Below, piece by piece: positions 15,565-25,207 of a DNA stretch of 64,000 bases. The translations under genes and the position numbers were made by a program. The notes beneath the pieces are model-generated. The model made no database searches. It was not told the origin of the DNA and saw nothing but the letters and a program-made list of their open reading frames with translations. The stretch's first letter is position 1, and each line of letters begins with the position of its first letter. The stretch lies in assembly GCA_900540855.1 (NCBI GenBank), contig UQHK01000009.1:1-64000 (forward strand), in the 5' to 3' direction. The DNA is from an uncultured Collinsella sp. GTDB lineage: Bacteria; Actinomycetota; Coriobacteriia; Coriobacteriales; Coriobacteriaceae.

Positions 15565-17175
15565 ATGAACAACGACCTTTTCAAGGCGGGCGTTTCCCGT
15601 CGCGGTTTTCTGACCGGCTCCGCTGCCCTGTGCGCCATGGCGGGCCTCGGCCTCACCGGCTGCGGCAGTTCGGGCGCCGAGAGCGGTAGCGCCGCTGCCT
15701 CCGGCCAGGATGTGGAGTATCGCGACGAGCTGCAAATCGCGCTCCCGGCGAGCCCGGACGGTCTCGATCCGCACACCACGTCGTCGCTTGTGACCATGGA
15801 CATCATCTGCAACGTCGTCGAGCCGCTCTTTGGCCTCGATAGCGACTACGAGCCCCGGCCCGTGCTGGCCAAGGGCTATGAGGTCTCCGACGACGGCCTG
15901 ACCTACACCATCAAGCTGCGCGAGGGCGTCACCTTCCACAACGGCAAGGAGTTTGGCTCCGAGGACGTCGTGGCCTCAATGAACCGCTGGCTCACCGTCA
16001 ACGACCGCGCCGCGAGCCTGCTGCCCGGCGCCACCTTCGCCGCCTCGGGCGACCACGAGGTCACCTGCACGCTGACCGAGCCCGCCATCGACTTTCTGAT
16101 CATCCTGGGCAACCACTCCCAGTATCCGGGTATCTTCCCCTCCGAGGTCATCGAGGCCGCGGGCGATACCGGCGTGACCGAGTACGTGGGTACCGGTGCC
16201 TACAAGCTTGTGGAGTGGAAGCAGGACCAGTACATCCATCTCACCCGCTACGAGGACTATGTCGCCGCCCACGGCAAGGCTTCGGGCTACACCGGCAAGG
16301 TCTCCGCGCCCACCAAGGATATCTACTATCAGTTCGTGACCGAGGCCTCCACGCGCGTGAGCGGGTTTGAGACCGGCGAGTACGATATCGCCGGCGAGAT
16401 TCCCACCGAGAACTACCACGACTTCGACGGCAACGACGACGTTAAGCTCTACACCCATAACGCCGGCGTTCTGACCGCCTTCCTCAACATGAACGAGGGC
16501 GTCTTCGCCGACGAGGAGATCCGCAAGTGCGCCCTCATGGCTATCGACTGCGAGGCGGCCGCTCTTGCCGCCTATGGCGAGAAGGAGCTCTTCAACATCG
16601 ATCCCAACCTTGGCAACCCCGAGAACGCTCAGTGGGCGACTGACGCGGGCAAGAAGTACTTCAACCAGGCCGACGCCAAGGCCGCCAAGAAGGCCCTGGC
16701 CAAGACCTCCTATGCCGGTGAGACGGTCAAGCTGCTGACCACCCCCGACTACAAGGATATGTACAACGCCACCGTCGCGCTGCAGGAGCAGCTCGAGAAG
16801 GCCGGCTTCACCGCCGAGGTCGACAGCTACGAGTTCGCGACCTTCATGGACATCCGCTCCAGCAAGCCCGAGCAGTGGGACCTCTTTGTGGCCTCCACCA
16901 ACTACAAGCCCATCCCGGCCCAGTCCCTCTCGGTTTCCAAGGCCTTCTATGGCCTGTCCGACGAGAAGGCGCTTAAGCTCGTGGCCGAGACCCGCACCGC
17001 CAAGGACACCGACGCCGCGGCCAAGAAGTGGGCCGAGGCTCAGGAGCGCCTCTATGAGATCGCCGTTATCGAGCCGCTTTGCCACTACGCTTCCATCACG
17101 GGCACCCAGGCAGACGTCGAGGACGTCGAGGTGCTCGACGGCGCCATCATCTGGAACGCCAAGCGTCCGGAGTAA
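15565..17175 (+). CDS. Peptide/nickel-type ABC transporter substrate-binding lipoprotein (SBP family 5)
   Basis: A 536-residue family 5 extracellular solute-binding protein. The N-terminus has a twin-arginine-like 'SRRGFLTGSAAL' and lipobox 'LTGCGSS', so it is exported and lipid-anchored. The mature part has the family hallmarks 'LQIALPASPDGLDPHTTSS', 'LTYTIKLREGVTFHNGKEF' and 'EYVGTGAYKLVEW'. GAAAGGA precedes ATG 15565. Codon use is strongly biased, consistent with high expression. Peptide binding is the default; the specificity cannot be read from sequence and nickel or another small ligand is possible. It is the first gene of a five-gene importer located between two double-cubane reductase genes. 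Confidence 0.85.
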   Translation: MNNDLFKAGVSRRGFLTGSAALCAMAGLGLTGCGSSGAESGSAAASGQDVEYRDELQIALPASPDGLDPHTTSSLVTMDIICNVVEPLFGLDSDYEPRPVLAKGYEVSDDGLTYTIKLREGVTFHNGKEFGSEDVVASMNRWLTVNDRAASLLPGATFAASGDHEVTCTLTEPAIDFLIILGNHSQYPGIFPSEVIEAAGDTGVTEYVGTGAYKLVEWKQDQYIHLTRYEDYVAAHGKASGYTGKVSAPTKDIYYQFVTEASTRVSGFETGEYDIAGEIPTENYHDFDGNDDVKLYTHNAGVLTAFLNMNEGVFADEEIRKCALMAIDCEAAALAAYGEKELFNIDPNLGNPENAQWATDAGKKYFNQADAKAAKKALAKTSYAGETVKLLTTPDYKDMYNATVALQEQLEKAGFTAEVDSYEFATFMDIRSSKPEQWDLFVASTNYKPIPAQSLSVSKAFYGLSDEKALKLVAETRTAKDTDAAAKKWAEAQERLYEIAVIEPLCHYASITGTQADVEDVEVLDGAIIWNAKRPE

Positions 17176-17188
17176 TGCAATAGATGGT

Positions 17189-17226
17189 GTGGCGGCTGGA
17201 GGGGTCTGGTCCCCTGTGGCCGCCAC
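17189..17226 (+). promoter_or_regulatory. Intercistronic hairpin after the binding-protein gene
   Basis: GTGGCGGC (17189-17196) pairs with GCCGCCAC (17219-17226), with an inner GGGG/CCCC pairing. No T-run follows. Such stems between a binding-protein gene and its permease genes commonly stabilise the upstream message so that more binding protein is made. Confidence 0.55.
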
Positions 17227-17263
17227 GCCCTGTCCACGTTCAGAGGGGAAATAGACGCCTCGC

Positions 17264-18217
17264 ATGTTGAAGTACACGCTCAAACGTATAGGCGCGATGG
17301 TTCCGGTGATGCTCATCATCTCGGTCGTCGTGTTTTTGATTATCTATCTCACACCGGGTGACCCGGCCTCTTCGATGCTCGGCATGGAGGCTACGGCCGA
17401 CCAGATCGAGCGCGTCAACGATAGCTTGGGACTCAACGAGCCGCTGCCGCAGCGCTACGTTGAGTGGATGGGCGGCGTGTTTACCGGCGACCTGGGCGAT
17501 TCGTATTTTATGCGCCAGCCCGTCACGCAGGCGATCGCCGAGCACTTTGGCCCCACGCTATCGCTCGCGCTTCTGGCACAGCTCATCGCGCTGCTGATTG
17601 CACTGCCCTGCGGCGTCGTCGCTGCCCTCAAACATGGGTCGCGCACCGACGCGGTCTTGCGTGTCGTTGCTCTTTTGGGCGTGGCGATACCCGGCTTTTT
17701 GATGGCGCTCATGCTTATGTGGCTGTTTGCCGTCACGTTGCGTGTGTTCCCGGTGGCCGGCTATGCGCCGCTATCGAAGGGCTGGTTCAGCCATTTACGC
17801 TATCTTGCGTTGCCGGCCATATCGCTTGGATGCGTGCAGGCGGCCCTGCTCATGCGCATGACCCGTTCGAGCGTTATCGAGGCCATGCAGCTTGACTGCG
17901 TCAAGACGGCGCGTGCCAAGGGCGTCTCCGAGTTTCGCGTGGTGCTGGCCCATGCCCTGCGCAACGCAGCGCTGCCGATTCTCACCTCGGTCGGCTATTC
18001 TTTTGGCGCCCTGATTACGGGCGCCGTGGTGACTGAGGCCATTTTTAACATCCCCGGTTTGGGCCAGCTGGTCACGAGCTCTATCGAGCGTCGCGACTAT
18101 CCGGTGATTCAGGGCGTGCTGCTGGTCATCGCCTTGTTGAATTCGGTGATCAATCTGGTCGTCGACCTTGCCTACGGCGCTTTTGACCCGCGCGCTCGCA
18201 AATGGAGCGATGCATGA
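17264..18217 (+). CDS. ABC transporter permease, DppB/OppB type
   Basis: A 317-residue integral membrane permease. 'MLKYTLKRIGAMVPVMLIISVVVF' followed by 'YLTPGDPASSML' is the typical DppB/OppB N-terminus. The cytoplasmic coupling loop appears in 'CVKTARAKGVSEFRVVLAHALRNAALPILT', and the C-terminal 'GLGQLVTSSIERRDYPVIQGVLL' is family-typical. An AGAGGGG sequence lies about 16 bases upstream of the ATG, farther than usual, and an in-frame stop at 17252 rules out a longer protein. It overlaps the next permease gene by 4 bases. Confidence 0.9.
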   Translation: MLKYTLKRIGAMVPVMLIISVVVFLIIYLTPGDPASSMLGMEATADQIERVNDSLGLNEPLPQRYVEWMGGVFTGDLGDSYFMRQPVTQAIAEHFGPTLSLALLAQLIALLIALPCGVVAALKHGSRTDAVLRVVALLGVAIPGFLMALMLMWLFAVTLRVFPVAGYAPLSKGWFSHLRYLALPAISLGCVQAALLMRMTRSSVIEAMQLDCVKTARAKGVSEFRVVLAHALRNAALPILTSVGYSFGALITGAVVTEAIFNIPGLGQLVTSSIERRDYPVIQGVLLVIALLNSVINLVVDLAYGAFDPRARKWSDA

Positions 18218-19044
18218 TGGCAAACTTTAAGAAGGCTCTTGCCAACAAGGGGTTTGTGGTCGGCGGCTGCATTTTCCTGGCAATTGCGCTGATCGCGCTC
18301 GTCGGTCCGCTGGTGTGGACGGTTAATCCCAATGCGCAGGAGATGACGTTGCGACTTTCGGCACCTTCGCCCGCGCATCCCTTTGGCTGCGATGACTTTG
18401 GCCGCGACCTGCTTGCCCGCGTTATCGCGGGCGCGCGCGTGTCGCTTGGCGTTGGTATTGCCGTCACGCTCGCGACGAGTGCGCTCGGCCTGGTGATCGG
18501 CGCCTATGCGTGCTACAACGAGAGGCTCGATCATATTCTCATGCGCATCTGCGACGGCCTTATGTCCATTCCGGGCGTGCTTTTGGCTATCGCACTCATG
18601 GCCATGATGGGCGCCTCGGTCTGGAACGTCATCATCGCGCTCTCCATCGTCTATACGCCCAGCATGGCGCGCATCGTGCGCTCGCGTGCGATGGTGGTCA
18701 AGGAGGAGCCCTTTGTGGAGGCCCTGCGCGTGCAGGGCGCCTCGACCGCGCGCATCGTGTGGCTGCATATCGTGCCCAACGTTATGGCGCCCTTCCTGGT
18801 GCAGGCGACCTTCGTCTTTGCCGAGGCCGTGCTCTCGGAGGCTGCCCTCTCGTTTCTGGGACTGGGCATCAAGGCGCCCGATGCCAGCTGGGGAAACATC
18901 CTGCAGGCGGGCAAGAACGTGATGCGCAAAGCCTGGTGGATGATTTTCTTCCCGGCAGCGGCCATCATCGCAAGCGTGCTTTCGCTCAATCTGGCCGGCG
19001 ACGGCCTGCGCGACGCCCTCGACCCCAAGACCAAGGAGGACTAG
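18214..19044 (+). CDS. ABC transporter permease, DppC/OppC type
   Basis: A 276-residue permease. The N-terminal 'NPNAQEMTLRLSAPSPAHPFGCDDFGRDLLARVIAGARVSL' is the DppC/OppC signature preceding the transmembrane domain. The EAA coupling loop is 'EALRVQGASTARIVWLHIVPNVMAPFLV', and 'LSEAALSFLGLGIKAPDASWGNIL' is also diagnostic. ATG 18214 overlaps the dppB stop as ATGA, which suggests translational coupling; ATG 18217 is an alternative. GGAG lies 6 bases upstream. Confidence 0.9.
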   Translation: MMANFKKALANKGFVVGGCIFLAIALIALVGPLVWTVNPNAQEMTLRLSAPSPAHPFGCDDFGRDLLARVIAGARVSLGVGIAVTLATSALGLVIGAYACYNERLDHILMRICDGLMSIPGVLLAIALMAMMGASVWNVIIALSIVYTPSMARIVRSRAMVVKEEPFVEALRVQGASTARIVWLHIVPNVMAPFLVQATFVFAEAVLSEAALSFLGLGIKAPDASWGNILQAGKNVMRKAWWMIFFPAAAIIASVLSLNLAGDGLRDALDPKTKED

Positions 19045-19047
19045 CCC

Positions 19048-20032
<985 letters not shown>

Positions 20033-20043
<11 letters not shown>

Positions 20044-20818
20044 TAGCGAAGCCCTGCTTAGGGTCTCACATCTGACTAAAACGTATCCCATGTCGGGCTC
20101 AGGTTTTAAGCGTCAGGCCTTTACCGCCGTGGACGATCTGTCGTTTGAGATCGCACCGGGCGAGGTCTATGGCCTGGTTGGCGAATCCGGATCGGGCAAG
20201 TCGACGACTGGACGCCTGATCTGTGGTCTCGAGCGTGCAGATTCCGGCTCGATTGTCTATCGCGGGCACGACCTCGCCACGATGTCGGAGCGCGAACGCA
20301 AGCCATTTCGCCGCGAAATCCAGCTGGTATTCCAGGATAGCTCTGCGGCTTTTGACCCACGTAACCGTGTCGGCCGCATTTTGGAGGAGCCGCTGATTAT
20401 CGCCGGCGTGCGCGATGCGGATGAGCGCCATGGGCGCGCGCTCTCGGCTCTAGCCTCGGTCGGTCTTCTGGCAGAGTATTATGACCGCTATCCGCACGAC
20501 CTTTCGGGGGGACAGCGTCAGCGACTCAATCTGGCACAGGCGCTTATTTGCGAGCCGCGCCTTGTGGTATGCGACGAGCCGGTCTCGGCGCTTGACGTGT
20601 CCGTTCAGGCCCAAGTGCTCAACTTGCTTCGCGACCTGCAACGCACGACGGGCGTGGCGCTGCTGCTTATCACGCATGATATGCGTGTGGTTCGGCATAT
20701 GTCCGACCGGATTGGCGTGCTCTACCACGGTCGTCTTGTCGAGGAAGGCGCGGCCGAGAACGTGATCGCACACCCGAGCGATCCGTATACGCAGGAGCTT
20801 ATCGACGCCATTCCCTAG
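20033..20818 (+). CDS. ABC transporter ATP-binding protein, DppF/OppF type
   Basis: A 261-residue ATPase, the second nucleotide-binding subunit. Walker A is 'GLVGESGSGKS', the Q-loop 'IQLVFQDSSAAFDPRNRVG', signature 'LSGGQRQRLNLAQAL' and Walker B 'LVVCDEPVSALD'. It lacks the long C-terminal OppD/F cysteine extension, ending soon after 'HPSDPYTQELIDAIP', and is therefore shorter than most DppF proteins (about 320). ATG 20033 follows AAGGGGAG and overlaps dppD. It closes the importer, 76 bases before the second double-cubane gene. Confidence 0.9.
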
Positions 20819-20894
20819 AGGATGCTTCCTTTTGGGTATGGCGTGGGTTTGTTGTTTAATTGTCGGTATATCGGTGCAAGAGAGGGGAACTACT

Positions 20895-22058
20895 ATGGCC
20901 GATATCGAGGAACAGCCGTTGCCGCGCACGTTTGAGGAGTTCAACGAGCAGCGCAAGGCGGCGTTTATTCGCGTTAAGGATTATAAGCAGGCGGGTAATC
21001 GCCTGGTCGGCTTTTTGTGCAGCTATACGCCGCTCGAGATTATCGATGCCGCGGGGGCTGCGAGCGTGGCTCTGTGTGGTACGTCCGACGAGGTGATTCC
21101 CGAGGCCGAGAAGGTGCTGCCGGCAAACCTCTGCCCGCTCATCAAGTCGACGTATGGTTTTGCCTATTCGCAAAAGTGCCCGTTTACGTACTTTAGCGAC
21201 ATGATCATCGGCGAGACCACCTGCGACGGCAAGAAGAAGATGTACGAGCTACTCAACGAGCTTAAGCGTACGCACATTCTGCATCTTCCGCAGGGTCGCG
21301 ACCGCGCCTACGAGCGCGAGGGCTGGTACGAGGAGTGCCGCCTGCTCAAGGAGGAACTCGAGGGCTTCTACGGCATCACGATTACCGACGATGACCTGCG
21401 CGCCGCCGTCCGTCGTCGCAACCGTTTGCGTGCGGCGCAACTCGAGATGTTTGCCCTCCAGGCCAACCAGCCTGCGGCCATGAGCGGCGTCGACCTGATG
21501 AGCACCATGTTTGCCGGTACGTTCAGCTTTGATATCGAGGCCTATACGCAGCAGCTGGAGCAAAAGGTTGTCAAGCTGCACGAGGCCTACGACGCGGGCG
21601 AGCGCCCGGTTGCGGCGGATGCCAAGCGCATTCTGATTACCGGCTGCCCGGTGGGCGGCGTGATCAACAAGATTGGCCGCACCATCGAGTCCAACGGCGG
21701 CGTGGTTGTGTGCATGGACGACTGCTCGGGCGAGCGTACGGCGGCCATGATGATCGACCCGGAGGCTCCCGATATCCTGCGCGCCATCGCCGACCGATAC
21801 CTGGACATCAACTGCTCGGTCATGACGCCCAACGACGGTCGTATGGAAAATACGCTGGCCATGTGCGAGAAGTACCACGTCGATGGCGTGGTAGAGAGCG
21901 TGCTACAGGCGTGCCATACCTTTAACGTGGAGAGTGCACGCATGCAGGAGGCTGTCGAGGGTGCGGGTATTCCGTACATGAAGATCGAGACCGATTACAG
22001 CAACGGCGATATGGGCCAGATCGAGACCCGCATCGCCGCCTTCATCGAAACCCTGTAG
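20895..22058 (+). CDS. Second double-cubane (DCCP/YjiM-like) 2-hydroxyacyl-CoA dehydratase family protein
   Basis: A 387-residue homologue of the protein at 14097-15380, from the same 2-hydroxyacyl-CoA dehydratase superfamily. Conserved cysteines are C42 ('GFLCSYTPLEI'), C80 ('ANLCPLIKS'), C95 ('SQKCPFTYF') and C110 in 'GETTCDGKKKMYELL'. The C-terminal half has 'ILITGCPVGGV', 'CMDDCSGERTA' and 'VVESVLQACHTFNVES', where Cys could serve as cluster ligands. GAGAGGGGAA precedes ATG 20895. It is followed 50 bases later by its probable activator ATPase, forming a YjiM-YjiL-like pair. ATP-driven reduction of an unidentified small molecule is inferred from family knowledge; proximity to selD raises a selenium/sulfur link. 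Confidence 0.82.
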   Translation: MADIEEQPLPRTFEEFNEQRKAAFIRVKDYKQAGNRLVGFLCSYTPLEIIDAAGAASVALCGTSDEVIPEAEKVLPANLCPLIKSTYGFAYSQKCPFTYFSDMIIGETTCDGKKKMYELLNELKRTHILHLPQGRDRAYEREGWYEECRLLKEELEGFYGITITDDDLRAAVRRRNRLRAAQLEMFALQANQPAAMSGVDLMSTMFAGTFSFDIEAYTQQLEQKVVKLHEAYDAGERPVAADAKRILITGCPVGGVINKIGRTIESNGGVVVCMDDCSGERTAAMMIDPEAPDILRAIADRYLDINCSVMTPNDGRMENTLAMCEKYHVDGVVESVLQACHTFNVESARMQEAVEGAGIPYMKIETDYSNGDMGQIETRIAAFIETL

Positions 22059-22108
22059 GACAAATGCGGTAAAGGGATAGCTGCTTTGCCGCATAGAAGG
22101 AGGATGCC

Positions 22109-22873
22109 GTGGTTGGCATTGGTATCGACATAGGCTCGACGGCCGCGAAGGCTGCGGTGTTGGAGACGGACAGCGCCATTGCGTTGACCTGCGTCATGCC
22201 GACGGGGTATTCGTCGGTCGATGCGGCCGAGCGCCTACGCGGTGAGCTCGCCGCAGCCGGCTATGACGTGACGGGCGACGATGTTCGCGTGGTCGCGACT
22301 GGCTACGGCCGTGTCGCCGTGCCCTATGCGCATAAGGTCGTGACCGAGATTACCTGCCACGGTACCGGTGCCGTGCGTCTGTTTGGCGACCATGGCACCG
22401 TGATCGACGTGGGTGGTCAGGACACCAAAGTCATACAGATCAAGGGCGGTTGCGTGGTCAAGTTCGCCATGAACGACAAGTGCGCCGCCGGCACGGGGCG
22501 CTTTCTGGAGATCATGGCCGACCGCCTGGGCATTTCCCAGCAGCAGATGGCCGACCTGGCGCGTTCCGGCGAGCCTACCAAGATCAGCAGCATGTGCACG
22601 GTGTTTGCCGAAAGCGAGGTCATCAGCTTGATCGGTCGCGGTGAGCCGCGCGAGAACATCGCCCGTGGCGTGATCGACAGCGTCGTGTCGCGCGTGGCGA
22701 CCATGGCCGGGCAGGCGGCGGGCGCTCCGTACTATCTGACCGGTGGTCTGTGCGAGAACGCTTACGTTGTGGAGCGGTTAGGCGAGCTACTGGGGTCGCC
22801 GGTGACCACCTCGCCCCAGGCTCGCTTTGCCGGAGCGATCGGCGCGGCTGTCCGCGCCGCCGCCTTGGCCTAG
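22109..22873 (+). CDS. ATP-dependent activator/reductase of double-cubane or dehydratase enzymes (YjiL/HgdC-like)
   Basis: A 254-residue ASKHA-fold ATPase of the BadF/BcrA/HgdC family. It should form a homodimer bridging one [4Fe-4S] cluster and use ATP hydrolysis to eject a low-potential electron into its partner. Visible are the phosphate loop 'GIDIGSTAAKAAVLE', 'TVIDVGGQDTKVI' and the two cluster cysteines, C125 in 'NDKCAAGTGRFLE' and C163 in 'SSMCTVFAESEVISL'. GTG 22109 is preceded by AAGGAGG. It is the only activator in the window, so it may serve both double-cubane proteins. It sits 14 bases upstream of a glycosyltransferase gene in the selD operon. Confidence 0.9.
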   Translation: MVGIGIDIGSTAAKAAVLETDSAIALTCVMPTGYSSVDAAERLRGELAAAGYDVTGDDVRVVATGYGRVAVPYAHKVVTEITCHGTGAVRLFGDHGTVIDVGGQDTKVIQIKGGCVVKFAMNDKCAAGTGRFLEIMADRLGISQQQMADLARSGEPTKISSMCTVFAESEVISLIGRGEPRENIARGVIDSVVSRVATMAGQAAGAPYYLTGGLCENAYVVERLGELLGSPVTTSPQARFAGAIGAAVRAAALA

Positions 22874-22887
22874 GGGTGTACCGCGAC

Positions 22888-24105
22888 ATGCGCATCCTCA
22901 ATATCACGGCACAAAAACCAGATAGCACCGGCAGCGGCACCTACCTTGCCGCGCTTGTGCGCGAGCAGATCGAGACGGGGCATCGCGCCGCCGTGCTTTG
23001 CGGTGCGGCTCCGGGTGATACCCAAGGCGAGCTGGACCGGCGTGCTGCCGTGTTTGCCGTACCGTTCGAGTCGCCCGAGCTGCCGTTTCCCATCTGCGGT
23101 ATGTCCGATGTCATGCCCTATTCCTCTACACGCTATCGTGACCTGACGCCTTCGATGCTCAAGGCATTTGAGCGGGCATTTGCTGCTGCAATCGATCGGG
23201 CGGTGGCTGAGTTTCGGCCCGATCTGGTGCTCTGCCATCACCTGTATCTGGTGACCGCATTGGCGCGCGAGTGCGTCCGGGGCGTGCCGGTTGTTGCCGT
23301 GTGCCATTCGACCGACCTGCGCCAGCTGCGTTCGCATGCGCTCGAGCGCGATCGCATCGTAAGTGCGGTTCGTCGGCTCGATGCCGTCTTTGCGCTCCAT
23401 GCTGAGCAGGCTGAGCAGATTGGCCTGGTGTGCGGCGTCGATGCCGATCGCATCCACGTGATTGGGACGGGCTACGACCATCGCGTCTTCTGCCGCGACG
23501 CAAGCGCGGCGAGGCGGCCGGGATCGCTTGTGTACGTGGGCAAGATTTGCTTTAAAAAGGGCGTCGAGTCGCTGGTTCGAGCCGTGTCATTGCCGATTGA
23601 CGATGACGTCCGCCCATCTGGCTTGGTACTTGTGGGCGGCCGCGGGGACGATGCCGAGTACGCGCGTATCGAGCGCTTGACCGCGGCCTCGGATGTGCCG
23701 GTGACGCTTGCGGGGCGCCTGGATAGCGATGAACTCGTGCGCGCCTACCGCAGTTCCGACGTCTTTGTGTTGCCTTCGTTTTACGAAGGTTTGCCGCTCG
23801 TGACGATCGAGGCCCTCGCGTGCGGCTGCAAAGTTGTGGCGACCGATTTGCCCGGCGTTCGTCCCTGGATGGAGGCGATGCTTCCCGGTGCTCCCGTGAC
23901 GTGGGTGGCGTCGCCGCGTATGACGGATGTCGACACGCCCGTGGCGGCCGACCTTCCGTTGTTTGAGCGCGCACTGGCAGATGCTATCGCGCAGGCGCTT
24001 GCGGCTCCGCCTTCGACGTTCGAGCCGTCGGCGGTCTCTTGGGAAGCGTGCCTGGGGCGTATACTTAAAGTCGTTGATTTGTTGGAAGGGGGTTCGTATG
24101 GCTAA
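22888..24105 (+). CDS. Glycosyltransferase family 4 protein in the selD operon
   Basis: A 405-residue GT-B glycosyltransferase. The N-terminal domain starts 'MRILNITAQKPDSTGSGTYLAALVREQ', a usual GT4 opening. The donor-binding C-terminal domain has 'LVYVGKICFKKGVESLVRAV', 'VTLAGRLDSDELVRAYRSSDVFVLPSFYEGLPLVTIEALACG' with the EX7E motif. Its substrates are unknown. ATG 22888 is preferred although its ribosome site (AGGGG) is 11 bases away; GTG 22876 is an alternative. It overlaps selD by 8 bases, implying translational coupling. The selenosugar synthase SenB, which uses selenophosphate, is also a glycosyltransferase located next to a SelD homologue, so a selenium role is conceivable, but this is inference. 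Confidence 0.75.
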   Translation: MRILNITAQKPDSTGSGTYLAALVREQIETGHRAAVLCGAAPGDTQGELDRRAAVFAVPFESPELPFPICGMSDVMPYSSTRYRDLTPSMLKAFERAFAAAIDRAVAEFRPDLVLCHHLYLVTALARECVRGVPVVAVCHSTDLRQLRSHALERDRIVSAVRRLDAVFALHAEQAEQIGLVCGVDADRIHVIGTGYDHRVFCRDASAARRPGSLVYVGKICFKKGVESLVRAVSLPIDDDVRPSGLVLVGGRGDDAEYARIERLTAASDVPVTLAGRLDSDELVRAYRSSDVFVLPSFYEGLPLVTIEALACGCKVVATDLPGVRPWMEAMLPGAPVTWVASPRMTDVDTPVAADLPLFERALADAIAQALAAPPSTFEPSAVSWEACLGRILKVVDLLEGGSYG

Positions 24106-25147
24106 GGACACAATGAGGCTCACGTCCATGACGGCCGCGAGCGGTTGAGCCGCTAAGTTGGCCCCCGGAGCCCTCGCCCAGGTCTTGGGCGATTTACCCA
24201 ATGTGCATAACGACAACTTGCTCGTGGGGTTCGATACCTCCGACGATGCGAGCGTCTTCCGCGTAGGGGAGAACCTTGGCCTCGTGCAGTCCATCGACTT
24301 CTTCCCGCCGATGGTCGACGACCCGTTCCTGTTTGGCCAGATCGCCGCGGCCAACTCGCTGTCGGACATCTACGCCATGGGCGGGCGGCCGAGCCATGCC
24401 ATGAACTTGCTGTGCATCCCGAGCTGCCTGGGCATCGAGGTCGCCGGCCAGATTCTGGCGGGCGGCGCCGACAAGTGCGTCGAGGCGGGTTGCTCCATCG
24501 CGGGCGGCCATACCATCAACGACGACGAGCCCAAGTACGGCCTGTCCGTGAGTGGTTTTGTCGCGCTCGACCGCATGCTCGCCAACAGCGGCGCACGCGT
24601 GGGCGATGTTCTGCTGCTGACCAAGGCGATCGGCTCGGGCATTATCACCACGGCCATTAAGGGCGAGCTTGTCGAGCAGGACGAGGCTGGTCCCATGTTT
24701 GACTCGATGCGCACCCTCAATGAGGCGCCGATTCGTCTGGCAGTGGGACTTGAGCTTCACGGCTGCACCGACATCACGGGCTTTGGCCTGATCGGGCATG
24801 CGTGCGAGATGGCTGAGGGCTCGGGTGTGCAGGTTGAGCTTGCGTCGGGGGCGGTGCCGCTCTTTGACCAGGTGCTCGACATGGCGCGTCTGGGCATTAT
24901 CCCCGCGGGCTCCTACCGCAACCAGGACTTCTTTGGCCCGCGTGTGGCTGCCGATGAGGACCTGGAGCCGGGCATGCTCGACGCGCTGTACGATCCGCAG
25001 ACGTCTGGTGGCCTGCTTATCGCGGCGCCCGCGGCGGATGTGGATGAGCTTGCGCGTCGCCTGGATGCCGAGGGGCGCGTTGCCGCCACAATCGGTCGCG
25101 TGTGCGAGCCGGTGCCGGGCGGTCCTGCTGTTCGCGTTGTGCATTAA
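24098..25147 (+). CDS. selD: Selenide, water dikinase SelD (selenoprotein, UGA at codon 17)
   Basis: A 349-residue selenophosphate synthetase that makes selenophosphate from selenide and ATP. The reading frame begins at ATG 24098 (GGAAGGGGG upstream) and passes through TGA at 24146-24148, giving 'MTAASG-U-AAKLAPGAL'. The Sec replaces the catalytic Cys of E. coli SelD, and Lys follows three residues later as in the family. Downstream are 'VGFDTSDDASVF', 'IDFFPPMVDDPFLFGQIAAANSLSDIYAMGG' and 'AGGHTINDDEPKYGLSVSG'. A frame starting at 24158 would lack the active site. A SECIS-like hairpin follows the UGA. It overlaps the glycosyltransferase gene and precedes yedF by 60 bases. Its own synthesis requires Sec, so it is autocatalytically dependent on selenium. 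Confidence 0.95.
24146..24192 (+). promoter_or_regulatory. selD UGA codon and SECIS-like hairpin
   Basis: The UGA is at 24146-24148. After 25 bases a 6-bp stem, TCGCCC (24174-24179) and GGGCGA (24187-24192), closes the loop AGGTCTT. The AGGUCU loop matches that of the E. coli fdhF SECIS that SelB binds, and the distance is in the usual bacterial range. Confidence 0.8.
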
Positions 25148-25207
25148 GGAAAACCGTTTATGCGACCGCCTGCTGTTCTGGGCGGTCCCTTTTGAAAGGA
25201 TGTAGCT

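Noticed and set aside
24158..25147. A shorter SelD starting after the TGA
   Set aside because: It would lose the catalytic residue and Lys; the upstream ATG has a strong ribosome site and reads through UGA in frame.
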